DNA of 15,379 bases from Candidatus Poseidoniaceae archaeon (GCA_022451765.1 JAKUNY010000023.1:1-15379), one strand, 5' to 3'; positions 6,843 to 15,379 are shown, numbered from the stretch's first letter. Program-made: numbers and translations. Notes: generated by a model not told the origin, from the letters alone.

Positions 6843-7800
6843 CGTCGATGATGGTGGCCGCTCAGGACGTCACTTGACAACCTTTGAGATGATGGCGCAC
6901 CACGTTTTTAATCGTCCTGACGAAGGAGAAATGTACTATTGGATGGAGGAATGTGTAGCCTACTGTCACAAGATGTTGACCAAGACGTTTGGAATATCAG
7001 ACAAGGAAATCACATATGTAGAAAATCCTTGGAGCGGCGGTGGAAATGCGGGACCGGCTGTTGAAGTGATCGTTGGTGGATTGGAGCTAGCAACCCTTGT
7101 ATTCATGAATCTCGAGGAATCAGAAGACGGTGATATTGAACTGAAGGGCGATCGCTTCAAAGAGATGCCACTGCAGATTATCGACACGGGATATGGATTG
7201 GAACGATTTTGCTGGGCCGCTGCAGGTACTCCCACGATTTACGAAGCAATCTATCCAGAGACAGTTGAATGGCTCAAAACAATCTCGGGCTTCTCTGATG
7301 TCGCTTCAAAATTGGCTGGTTTGGACCTCGACAATCTTCTCGGTGAAATGAGTCGCTTGAATGGCATCATGAACATCGAACCGGGGGTCGATGGTGAGCA
7401 ACTGTCGCAACTGTTCATCACGAGATTGTCGGAGCGAGGTATTGAACTTACACAGGAACAATTCATGGCTGTCACCGAACCATTGTCCAGAATTTATGCT
7501 ATTCCAGATCATCTGCATGCGCTAACACATATGTTGGGCGATGGTCTTGTTCCCTCCAACGCAAAAGCGGGTTATCTCGCAAGAATGCTTGCTCGACGAA
7601 TTCTTCGTATGCGTGATGATTTGGGAGTTGACGTATCGCTATCGGAACTGATCAACCATCACTTGGACGTCAACATGGACGGACACGATATGAAACAGAC
7701 CAGAGACGGATTGCTCACCATTATGAATCTTGAAGAGGAGCGATACACAAACGCTTCGAAAGGGGACGAATTTAATCAACCAGTCGTTAAAATCCATTGA
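6694..7800 (+). pseudogene. alaS: alanyl-tRNA synthetase, fragment 2 of 3 (catalytic core)
   Basis: The middle frame is homologous only from about 6799; the roughly 35 codons before that are the wrong frame of fragment 1. It carries ANPLTISQPCIRLSDVDDGG, GRHLTTFEMMAHH, a class II synthetase core that forms Ala-AMP (NPWSGGGNAGPAVEV), and motif 3 (DTGYGLERFCW). The tRNA-binding helical domain follows (DHLHALTHMLGDGLVPSN, AKAGYLARMLARRILRM). It runs correctly to NLEEERYT at about 7748, then drifts into a spurious tail that stops at 7800. The family continues with a Thr-Leu-x-Lys-Gly helix, found in the next frame at 7751. Both ends are therefore frame breaks. Restoring 17 nt at the first break and 2 nt at the second gives a whole number of codons from 6354 to 9289 (985 with the stop). 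Confidence 0.85.
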
Positions 7801-9289
7801 GAAGGAGTCCGAGTCACTTCCAGATGAACTGCTCTTCCAATTGAATGACTCCCATGGCCTTCCGCCTGATATGGTAATTAACATGGCTAAAACAAGCGGT
7901 TGGGAAAAGTTACGATTACGAACCGGTTTCTCCGCAGAAATGGCAGAAACACATGCTAAGATGGCGAAAGCTGCTGCAGCAACGACGCAGCAAACTTCAC
8001 TCGTCGGTGAATTACCCTCCTTCCCTGATACTGTACCATTGTATTACAACGACGTTCAACAGAGAAGTTTCGATGCCAGTGTGCTTGCGTCGATTCCTTT
8101 ACTGGAAGGGGCAGGGCCGGATGGTGCAACGCATGCGATTGTCCTTTCAGAATCCTGCTTTTATCCAGAAGGTGGTGGCCAAGAAGGAGATTACGGTTCC
8201 CTTCCAACCGATGGGACCTCTCGGCTGGTGTTGGACACCCAGAAAGAAGGTGGGATGATTCTCCATCTTTGCGATGGTCCTCTTGAAATTGGGGACCTCG
8301 TCCATGGGTCCATTGACTGGCGAAGAAGGAAGCAGTTGATGGACCATCACACGGCCGTTCATATCGTTGGAGGAGCGGCCCGACGAATTCTTGTTCCCCA
8401 CATCTATCAGGCTGGTGCGAACAAATCAACCGAACTCGCTCGTCTCGATATCACACACTATCGTCGTCTCTCCCGGGAGGACCTTGACGCCATTGAAATC
8501 CTCGCAAATGAGGTTCTTGGTCAAGTATCCCGAACTGAGAAAACGGTTCTGCCCCGGCATGAGGCCGACAAGAAACATGGTTTTGATTTGTATCAAGGTG
8601 GGGCTCCAAAAGGAAACGAAATCAGAGTACTCCGAATATCCGATCATGACGTACAAGCTTGTGGAGGTACGCACCATGATGAGCCAGGACAAATTGGTTC
8701 CATCCGAGTTGTCCGATCGACTGCGGTTCAAGATGGCGTCGAACGTTTACACATTGTAGCAGGAGAATCAGCACTCCAATTTGCTCGTGAACAGGATGAA
8801 TTACTTCGTAAGACATCTCAGACATTTGCTGTTTCAACGGATGATTTACCAAAAACTGCTGAACGATTCTTTTCAGAATGGAAGGAACAGCGCAAGAGGA
8901 TTGAGCAACTTGAGGCCGAAATCGTTCGGCTACGAACATCTGGTGGAGGGAACGATTCGACAACAATCGATGGAGTTCGAATTGTTATTATGGAGGTTGA
9001 AGGAAATCTCAAACAACTCACTTCAATGTTGCAAGAGTTGACGCGAGACGTAAAAACACCTACCTTGGCAGTACTAGGCTCCAGAGAGGGCGGTGGTAAG
9101 CTTATGGTTGCTACCACAGAGAGCACGATGGCCTCAGAACGATACAATGCGGTCGATATACTCCGGGCGATTATCCCTCACATCAAGGGCGGAGGCGGTG
9201 GACGACCAACCATGGCACAAGGTGGAGGGTCTGATGCAAGCGGCCTTGACCAGGCCTTGTCAGCAGCCAGAGAATTGCTTCAATCCTGA
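7730..9289 (+). pseudogene. alaS: alanyl-tRNA synthetase, fragment 3 of 3 (editing and C-Ala domains)
   Basis: The third frame is homologous from about 7748 (QTLRKG) to the natural stop. It holds the DSHGLPPDMV segment before the editing region, then FYPEGGGQEGD. The editing-site zinc ligands are in HHTAVH (HxxxH type) and CGGTH, which hydrolyse Ser-tRNA(Ala) and Gly-tRNA(Ala). A coiled coil (about 8860-8930, RKRIEQLEAEIVRL) leads to the DHHA1-like C-Ala domain, with its glycine-rich signature KGGGGGRPTMAQGGG near the end, as in intact AlaRS. By itself this frame could encode only an editing module, but its annotated-type start would lie inside the linker helix and is not convincing. The 3' end overlaps the stop of the convergent Nudix gene by 10 nt. 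Confidence 0.88.
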
Positions 9290-10002
9290 AGCGATTCCAA
9301 AGCAATTCGATCAAATTCAGAAGCTGCGTTGTCAATGGCATCCTTTAGTGAGAACCAAGATGCATCAGCAATCTCTCCTTCTTTGAGGTTCAATTCATCG
9401 ATTGAACCGTTCCACTTGCCACAGTATGTGAAACTCATGAATGACACACCGTCCCGGTAAAATGTGCGTTGCGTGATGACCGGTTCCCGATTTTCAAGTT
9501 CGATTTCAATGCCGAGTTCTTCTTGAGTTTCGCGCACGCAGCCCACTGAGGGCTCTTCGCTGTGATTCATGTAACCTCCGGGCAAGCCCCAATAACCTTT
9601 GAAAAATCCGCGTTCAACTTTCGCCATCAAAATCTGATTGCTTGCATTGCGAATCATTACTTTGGAAACAAGTCGGTGAATGGATCGGTAAACTGCCTCA
9701 CGAGCAAGAGGGTGGACTGCATTGTCGGAAACGACCTTGTCTTTCCATGTCCAATGTTCAGGCCAGTCGAGTGACGGGTTACCATGAATGATTGTGTATT
9801 TTTCATCACCAAAACGGACGTCCGTTTGGCGCTCCTCTTGCCAAGGGATATCCATTTTCTGAACCTCCTCTATCGTCGGAAAACGGATGGAATGCTCCAT
9901 ACTCTGCCGTCCCATTATGCAATCTTGTGGACCTTGACCGTTCTCATCAACCAACAGAAGTTTGCCATCGTGCTCGAGGTAGACCACTGTGCAGGGGTGC
10001 AT
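9280..10002 (-). CDS. Nudix hydrolase with N-terminal extension
   Basis: A 240-residue protein whose C-terminal half is a Nudix domain, which cleaves nucleoside diphosphates linked to another moiety. The Nudix box at residues 142-165 fits Gx5Ex7REUxEExGU exactly: G143, E149, R157, E158, E161, E162, G164. WGLPGGYMNHSEE and the flanking strand VMIRNASNQILMAKVE are typical. About 110 residues precede the domain, with CTVVYLEHDGKLLLVDENG and a Trp-rich DWPEHWTWKD. I do not recognise this region; its first strands look faintly like a degenerate Nudix fold. There is no classic NudC zinc-ribbon. The substrate (NADH, ADP-ribose, nucleotide sugar) cannot be told. The ATG at 10002 has no near SD; the start faces the MBL gene across 80 bp. 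Confidence 0.9.
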   Translation of the reverse strand: MHPCTVVYLEHDGKLLLVDENGQGPQDCIMGRQSMEHSIRFPTIEEVQKMDIPWQEERQTDVRFGDEKYTIIHGNPSLDWPEHWTWKDKVVSDNAVHPLAREAVYRSIHRLVSKVMIRNASNQILMAKVERGFFKGYWGLPGGYMNHSEEPSVGCVRETQEELGIEIELENREPVITQRTFYRDGVSFMSFTYCGKWNGSIDELNLKEGEIADASWFSLKDAIDNAASEFDRIALESLQD

Positions 10003-10082
10003 GGTTAGGGCTCAATGCAATCCCTCATGAATCCTCGTCTTCGCTAGCATGAATTGAAGTAGGTCCTTATCCTCGTCGTAAC

Positions 10083-10790
10083 ATGGAAGTCGAAGACATT
10101 CGTCCAGAGGGTTGGGCATGCACATATCTCATCTCAAATGAAGGCAAGGCTGTACTCATCGATCCGGTGTGGGACTACATCGCTCACTACCGAAAAATCC
10201 TCAGTGAACGAAGTTTGGAACTGGCTGCATGCATGGCCACGCATACGCATGCAGACCACATTACTGCATGCTTTTCTCTTTCAAAACAAAACAACATCCC
10301 ATTCTACATGTGGAAAGACACAGCATCACTAGGGGTGACTGACTATGTTGATGAATCTACAAAATTGACCATAGCGGGTGTTGAATACGCTTTCCATCAC
10401 GTTCCAGGCCATACCCAAGATTCTGTCATCATTGAAATCGACGGCCACATTTTCACAGGAGATTTCCTGTTCAATGGAGATGCTGGGGTAGGACGTGATG
10501 ATTTGCCGAGTGGACGCTTAACCGAGCATTGGACTTCCATACAATCTTTGTCGGCTTTACCTGATGATGTCCTGGTTTGCAGTGGGCATGAGCCTCCGGG
10601 AACTGAATTGCAAAGTTTGGGGTGGAATCGTATGCATAATCCAATTCTTGCAATGAGTTCCTACGATGAATTCGAACAATGGCAGAAGAAAACAGCAGAA
10701 AAACTCGGCTCGGTTTCAAAAATAAAGACTGCATTACCAGCGAACTTATTTGCAGAAGTTCCTGAAGAGATTCCTTGGCTCTCACAGTAA
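10083..10790 (+). CDS. metallo-beta-lactamase fold hydrolase, ETHE1/persulfide dioxygenase-like
   Basis: A 235-residue MBL-fold protein. The metal motif THTHADH gives H54, H56, D58 and H59, followed by H110 in PGHTQDS, D127 in FTGDFLF and H169 in SGHEPPG. The string TGDFLFNGDAGVGRDDL followed by a Leu/Ile-rich helix and the final His is the layout of the ETHE1 / persulfide dioxygenase and glyoxalase II group. In ETHE1 enzymes one iron, held by two His and one Asp, oxidises glutathione persulfide to sulfite. Archaea of this type may use another low-molecular thiol. A glyoxalase II-like thioester hydrolase is the main alternative. The ATG at 10083 has no SD. The gene ends 38 bp before the secreted S8 protease and may be cotranscribed with it. 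The cysteine desulfurase 7 kb away is a possible functional link through persulfides. Confidence 0.85.
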   Translation: MEVEDIRPEGWACTYLISNEGKAVLIDPVWDYIAHYRKILSERSLELAACMATHTHADHITACFSLSKQNNIPFYMWKDTASLGVTDYVDESTKLTIAGVEYAFHHVPGHTQDSVIIEIDGHIFTGDFLFNGDAGVGRDDLPSGRLTEHWTSIQSLSALPDDVLVCSGHEPPGTELQSLGWNRMHNPILAMSSYDEFEQWQKKTAEKLGSVSKIKTALPANLFAEVPEEIPWLSQ

Positions 10791-10828
10791 GTGCAAACAC
10801 ATTTGAAGTGGCTTCACGTGGTTGCATT

Positions 10829-12274
10829 ATGTCCAAATTGCAGCGTAAGAAAATTCGAACGGTTTTTTTCCTTCAATTGGTGTTTTTAGTTTCGTTATCA
10901 TCGCCCATGGTTCAAGGTACAAACCCATACGGGAATCTCGATAAAATGGACGATGCGCTCGAACATGCATTGCAATCCGTAGGAGATTTGGATGAATCCT
11001 TTGAGGTCATATTTCAACTCCAATCACCCGTCTCAAACGAGGATTTGAATCGCATCAAGAATCTCGGGGCAGTCCATCTCAACGATGCGAAACTCATCAA
11101 TGGAGGTCTTCTCGAGGCAACGCCCGATGTCATCCGTCAACTTTCGAATTGGGAACGTGTCAAGTATCTCGAACTCAATCGTGAGTTGGACTTCTTCTAT
11201 TTGCCCACAGATTGGGGTGGTGATCCAACCGATCCGACCACGATGATGCATGAAACAACCCACGTTGTACGTGCTACAGATGCATGGCATCGCGCTATCA
11301 TCGATGTTAATGGAAATGTGCAATTTGATGTTGACAATGCTTTCACAGAATGGGACGGGGATGGAACGGCTGTGGTTGATCTTGACACCGGAGTTGATGC
11401 CGGGCATCCCGATTTTGACTATCTTGAACCATGGACTGGTGAGAAAGTAATCTATTCGGCGAAATGGAACGGAGTTTGGACTGAAACGCGTAATTCTGAT
11501 ACATCCTCTGGACACGGAACACACGTCGGTGGGACCATTGCTGGCAACGGCGATGCATCGGCCGGTCGCAGAGCAGGTGTTGCCAAAGGCGGTCAAATGG
11601 TGGCACTTGGAACCGGAGATGGAGCTTCGATCTTTGCCGCAGAACAAGGACTTGAGTGGACCTATGAGCATTCGGTTCCCTCTCAGAATCCATATCACAT
11701 TCGAGTGGTTTCGAATTCTTGGGGTACCGATGGAGATTACGATCCCAACGGTGCAATTGCAACAATTACCGATAGACTCACTTTTGAAAACGGTGTAGCA
11801 GTCATCTTTGCCGCATCAAACTCCGGTGGATCGGGAGCCGAATGTGGAGGAGATTTGAGAACCAACGTATATGCAAACACACCGTCCGCAATATCCGTTG
11901 CTGCATTGACACATGATGGTACGCAAGTTACATCTTTTTCCTCACGAGGATGCATGAACCAACAACATACCTGGCCGGATGTAGGTGCTCCGGGACGAGA
12001 CATCTGGGCCACTGCACCTCGTGGAACAGCAATTGATGCAACTACCAGAACTCAAGGTGACCTCTACTACATGGCAATCTCAGGAACGTCCATGGCAACA
12101 CCTCACGTCGGTGGAATGGCTGGAGTCATCCTCGATATCGCCCCTTCTTTGGGTGTTGCTGACTATCACCGAGAAGATCATGATGAGGGAGACAGCCTGG
12201 TTGGCGGTGAAGATAGCGCAGCATACGGTCAGTTTGACGATTGGGATACTGGAAACTATTCTCGAGTACATTAA
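10829..12274 (+). pseudogene. secreted S8 serine peptidase, N-terminal part up to an in-frame TAA
   Basis: From the ATG at 10829 the frame runs 481 codons to a TAA at 12272-12274. The N-terminus is a Sec signal peptide: KLQRKKIR, a hydrophobic core FFLQLVFLVSL, and a likely cleavage near MVQG. Residues about 55-120 look like an I9-type propeptide (SFEVIFQLQ to VKYLELNREL). The subtilase domain has Asp186 in DLDTGVD, His229 in SSGHGTHVGG, Asn331 in FAASNSGG and Ser421 in SGTSMATPH, all intact. The frame after the TAA is the same one and continues the protein, so this is a nonsense interruption rather than a frameshift. The truncated product would keep the full catalytic set but lose the C-terminal domain and membrane anchor, so it could be a released protease. 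A TTG at 10775 would overlap the previous gene and precede the signal peptide; I reject it. Confidence 0.85.
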
Positions 12275-13357
12275 CTCGAATTGATTCTCGAACTCACTGC
12301 ACGATACGTGGGCATGGAGAATGCCTGTGAAGACGGGAACAGCGATGATTCATGCAATGACATACCTGCCGAATGCTATCGTTCAGCCACCGGGCAGTGT
12401 CACGACTGGAGAATTGGACATGGTTTGACCGATGTCGACGCCGCAATGGCGTTGGCTCGTACACTCAAATTAATGCGGGACCAAGATGGAGACGGACTTG
12501 TTGACCATCCTGAGTATACTGTATGGGACGCTTGGGACATTTACGAATCGATGATGGTTGAAACATCGATTCCAGTCAATACCGACCGTGTAAGTCACAG
12601 TTGGAAAGGTGATTGGAACCACTTTAACAACGGTGCTAGTGGGGCAGTTTACTACACCGAGGATTCTCACTATGTCTGGATTCCGAACGGAACCACACAA
12701 CTCGAAGCCCGATTTGTGCCGACCGAGTTTGACCTCGACACTGCTCAAGGAGGAGCCTTGCAACTTGAAATCGACTTGGGAGAGGACGGCAGCAACGACG
12801 CTCAAGGATCATGCAGTCGAGTCTCTGATGCGTGGATTTGTGATTTGGATGTGGAATCATCGCATTGGAATTCATGGGCCCACTTTGATGTGGTTGGCCA
12901 AGCCTTTACGTTCTTAGGTCTCCTGAACGATCCGGAATTCTTTGAATCTAGAATTCCTTACACCGTGGACGTGACCCTAACGCTCGATTTGAGTGAGCCT
13001 GTTGACATTTCAATCGAACAACGACCTGACTTCTATTCTGATCTTGATCCTGCTCTCCCCTCAGATTCTTATGATTCAGACAACGATGGTATGCTTACGT
13101 TTACCCGCCCCGTATATGACCAACAAGCAGTGGCGATGCTCATTCAACCAAAGGTTGTTGAATCAACGGATGACAGCGACGGATTCTTCTCGGCTTTTAG
13201 TGACCTATTCTCGAACTATTTCGGAACTGCGAGCTTCTTTTTCTTGTTTGTCATTCTAAGCGCTTTGGGAATAGGGTACCTTGTGAGATCAAGCCGAATT
13301 GACGAACCAAAAGCGTTGGTGTCAACATCGATTGATGCCGAACTCTTGGAAGACTAA
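12275..13357 (+). pseudogene. secreted S8 serine peptidase, C-terminal part after the TAA
   Basis: It continues in the same frame as the protease and reads to TAA at 13355-13357. LELILELTARYVGM closes the peptidase helix. A Cys-rich insert with four cysteines (ENACEDG to GQCHDW, about 12317-12410) could form two disulfides, and GHGLTDVDAAMAL is the usual end of an S8 domain. A canonical calcium loop follows, DQDGDGLVDHPE at 12479-12514 (DxDxDGxxDxxE). A beta-rich extracellular domain comes next, then a C-terminal membrane span (FFFLFVILSALGIGYLV, about 13234-13285) and a short cytoplasmic tail. With the stop read as sense the whole product has 842 residues. There is no convincing independent start: only a TTG at 12281 and an ATG at 12314 lie near the break. 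Its stop overlaps the stop of the convergent membrane gene by 4 nt. Confidence 0.8.
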
Positions 13358-14499
13358 AGCGGGTTCTGTGGTGCTTCCTTCGGGGCACTTCTTGGCATGG
13401 AGTCAAGGTCCTCAAAGGTGAGTTGCCCAGTATGGATTTCTTCGATTTCTTGCAAGCGTTCGGCCATAGGTTTACGAACAATAAATTCAATTCGACCCTT
13501 GCTTCGAGTGAGGTCATAGGAGAGCGGATCGAGGTTTTCGATGACTTGTTGCTCAAATGAGCGTTGCACTTTCTGCCCCCTCCATGATGAATAACCCCAT
13601 TGATATGCAATCCCGACAATAGCAGATCCGTAGAGAATGGCCAGGAACGTTGTAGCGAACAATGCAGCATTTCCACCCCTCGCTTCTTCGAGTAAATCCC
13701 GACCTAGAAGGAAGACAAGACCAACGCCTACCAATGGCTTCAGTAAAGACTCAACCCATTGATCAATCGGTATGAGCCGGCCTTTTGCGGGGTCTACAAA
13801 CACCAAGTCGGTTTCAAATGCAGTTGATAGAACTCCGATCAATGCAAGCAAAGCGATGTACAGAAGTGAGGATAAGATAATCTCAGCACCTGTATTCTCC
13901 AACTTGAATATCCAGTGAACGATGAGGTATGCAAAGAGGCCGAGGAAAACGCCGCGTGGTACTTTGTGAAAGTGTTCAATGTGCTGGGAAAATTCCGTAT
14001 AATTCCGTTCTTGAGCTGGATTTCCTCGATGCGCTTGAGGGATGTGAATGATTTGCCAGTGCATTGTTCGCTCAATGAACCCCATGACCCGAATGAGAAT
14101 ACGTTGTCGAATGAGAATAAATTCCACCAACAGGATTACGGGCAAGCCCAACAGCATGACTGGAAGCGCAACGACGAAGGCGAGTGGAAAAATAATCAAG
14201 GCAGGGAGAATAAGAAAGTGAGAAATGGATAATGGATTCAAGATATCAGCCTCAATCAACCGTTGGCGAGAGGGCGTTAAACGGAGACTTCGAGCAACAT
14301 CATTCAAGGAATTCCTGTAGCTCTCGAGCTGACGACCCGAGTCAATAATTTGACGAACAGTGGTTCTGTATTCTGATTCCTCGTGACTTCCACCCACCCA
14401 ATATTGCCAAATAAATCGTAATGGTATAGCCGTCAAAACAGGCACAGCAAGAATGCCAAGTGCCCAAATGAGTGCCTGAATATCGAGTTCAGTTGCCAT
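13354..14499 (-). CDS. multi-pass membrane protein of unknown function (381 aa)
   Basis: I do not recognise the family. Likely membrane segments are at about 8-30, 93-130 (long enough for two spans), 184-200, 206-226, 253-267 and 278-299. The loop 37-90 is hydrophilic and Arg/Ser rich (TVRQIIDSGRQLESYRNSL), and may form helices. A second loop (131-183) is rich in histidine (MHWQIIHIPQAHRG, HIEHFHK). The last 80 residues are soluble, with KVQRSFEQQVIENLDPL and RIEFIVRKPMAERLQEIEEI, ending in a Pro/Ala-rich tail. No transporter or enzyme signature is visible. The ATG at 14499 has no SD. It is divergent from serA across 100 bp and convergent with the S8 protease. Confidence 0.75.
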   Translation of the reverse strand: MATELDIQALIWALGILAVPVLTAIPLRFIWQYWVGGSHEESEYRTTVRQIIDSGRQLESYRNSLNDVARSLRLTPSRQRLIEADILNPLSISHFLILPALIIFPLAFVVALPVMLLGLPVILLVEFILIRQRILIRVMGFIERTMHWQIIHIPQAHRGNPAQERNYTEFSQHIEHFHKVPRGVFLGLFAYLIVHWIFKLENTGAEIILSSLLYIALLALIGVLSTAFETDLVFVDPAKGRLIPIDQWVESLLKPLVGVGLVFLLGRDLLEEARGGNAALFATTFLAILYGSAIVGIAYQWGYSSWRGQKVQRSFEQQVIENLDPLSYDLTRSKGRIEFIVRKPMAERLQEIEEIHTGQLTFEDLDSMPRSAPKEAPQNPL

Positions 14500-14599
14500 G
14501 GGCTCGCCGTTTCATCCGAGATTTTCCCTTCCTATGAATCCATTGTGAGGTTTTTGGTTCAAACCCAATGTTCTAACACTGGTTAGCGCACCTCAAACC

Positions 14600-15379
14600 A
14601 TGCGAAGAGTTGCAGTCACAGACGGGATGGCTGAAGAAGCAGTCAGGAAACTTGAACAAGCTGGCTGTGAAGTTGTTCAAGGGTTTATCGAGCACGATGT
14701 TCTTGATGCAGGTGGCCTTGCTGAATTTGACGCAATCATCGTACGTAGTGCAACAAAGATAACCGAGCAGATGTTAATGAAAAGTCAACCTCGCCTGAAG
14801 GTTGTTGCGCGAGCAGGAGTTGGCGTTGACAACATCGATATTCTCGCAGCCTCAAAATTGGGTCTACCGGTCGTTAACGCTCCTCGAGCAAGCACACAAA
14901 GCGTGGTCGAATTGACGATTGGACATTTGCTTGGTTCACTTCGATTCATTCCCAGAGCAGATCGCTCCCTGCGTTTGGGAATATGGGCAAAAAAAGAGCT
15001 CAAAGGGACTGAACTTTTCGGTAAACGATTGGGACTTATTGGCTTTGGGCGAATTGCTCAGGGCGTGGCAAAAGTGGCCCAAGCATTTGGTATGGAAGTC
15101 CACTCGTATGACCCATATCTCCCTTCATCTGTTGCAAGAAAAGCAAACGTTACCATGCACAAAAACGTCGACAACCTCTTCAAGACGTGCACACACATTT
15201 CCATTCACTGCAACCTAACCGATGAGACGCATCATCTCATTAATACCAAGAGAATCGACATGATGCCAGGCGTAGATCCGTTCAATCTCAAATGTGGTAA
15301 TCACATCGTTAATTGCGCACGTGGCGGTATCGTTGACGAAGATGCAGCCCTTTTAGCACTAGAATCGGGTCAGTTAGCA
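14600..15379 (+). CDS. serA: D-3-phosphoglycerate dehydrogenase-like, N-terminal 260 residues (cut by window edge)
   Basis: An open frame from the ATG at 14600 runs to the window end. It is a D-isomer-specific 2-hydroxyacid dehydrogenase, most like SerA, which oxidises 3-phosphoglycerate as the first step of serine synthesis. Visible motifs are RAGVGVDNID (71-80), NAPRASTQSVVELTIGHLLG (93-112), the Rossmann GLIGFGRIA (G145, G148, G150) with D171 for the NAD ribose, HCNLTDETHHLIN (203-215), and catalytic R241 in NCARGGIVDE. The general base His region and any ACT domain lie beyond the edge, so SerA versus another 2-hydroxyacid dehydrogenase is judged from the N-terminal half. The stretch between DMMPG and HIVNCARGG is several residues longer than I expect in bacterial SerA. 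No SD is present upstream. Confidence 0.88.
   Translation, partial: MRRVAVTDGMAEEAVRKLEQAGCEVVQGFIEHDVLDAGGLAEFDAIIVRSATKITEQMLMKSQPRLKVVARAGVGVDNIDILAASKLGLPVVNAPRASTQSVVELTIGHLLGSLRFIPRADRSLRLGIWAKKELKGTELFGKRLGLIGFGRIAQGVAKVAQAFGMEVHSYDPYLPSSVARKANVTMHKNVDNLFKTCTHISIHCNLTDETHHLINTKRIDMMPGVDPFNLKCGNHIVNCARGGIVDEDAALLALESGQLA

Noticed and set aside
7956..8429. Minus-strand 157-residue frame inside alaS
   Set aside because: It lies opposite the AlaRS editing domain, has no recognisable motif, and the sense frame is strongly conserved.
11033..11765. Minus-strand frames of 221 and 140 residues inside the secreted S8 gene
   Set aside because: They are antisense to the catalytic domain and show no domain pattern or start signals.
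12272..12274. Pyrrolysine or selenocysteine read-through at the internal stop of the S8 gene
   Set aside because: The codon is TAA, whereas pyrrolysine uses TAG and selenocysteine uses TGA; no recoding element is evident beyond a weak 6-bp hairpin.
1..15379. CRISPR array, insertion sequence, toxin-antitoxin or defence cluster
   Set aside because: No regularly spaced repeats, transposase motifs, terminal inverted repeats or known defence domains were seen on either strand.

Overview
This window most likely comes from a marine, heterotrophic euryarchaeon of the Marine Group II / Poseidoniales type (Thermoplasmatota). I base that on an archaeal-type alanyl-tRNA synthetase, an RtcB tRNA ligase, an HVO_0476-like zinc-ribbon protein at the left edge, TATA-like boxes about 28 bp upstream of genes, Shine-Dalgarno motifs almost only inside operons, and two large S8 subtilases of the exported/membrane-anchored kind. 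The genus-level placement is inference.

Layout, left to right. A zinc-ribbon gene leaves the left edge (1-168, -). It diverges from a class I methyltransferase-like gene (263-979, +). That gene converges on a three-gene minus-strand operon: a six-TM membrane protein (4270-3335), a SufS-type cysteine desulfurase (3335-2118) and an N-terminally anchored S8 protease (2108-969), joined by a stop/start overlap and SD motifs. Two plus-strand tRNA genes follow, Ser(GGA) at 4364-4449 and Thr(GGT) at 4522-4596, both with CCA encoded. A 71-residue coiled-coil protein (4664-4879, +) abuts rtcB (6355-4880, -). rtcB diverges from alaS (about 6354-9289, +). alaS is broken into three reading frames. A Nudix hydrolase (10002-9280, -) diverges from a persulfide-dioxygenase-like metallo-beta-lactamase protein (10083-10790, +). 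Next comes a secreted S8 protease interrupted by an in-frame TAA (10829-12274 and 12275-13357, +). A multi-pass membrane protein of unknown function (14499-13354, -) diverges from a serA-like phosphoglycerate dehydrogenase that leaves the right edge (14600-15379, +).

The gene set is mostly housekeeping: tRNA genes, tRNA ligation and charging, sulfur transfer, serine synthesis and nucleotide clean-up. Two proteases fit a protein-degrading lifestyle. The genome is very compact: all four convergent gene pairs abut or overlap at their stop codons. I found no CRISPR array, mobile element, toxin-antitoxin pair or defence cluster, and no clear novel system.

The most notable signals are three lesions. 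Two are frame changes in alaS, each explained by a deletion between short repeats (17 nt between copies of GGCGAA; one 2-nt CA unit). The third is a single in-frame stop in the secreted protease. Because alaS is essential, consensus or assembly error is the first explanation to test, with real gene decay second. No gap without a gene exceeds 300 bases.
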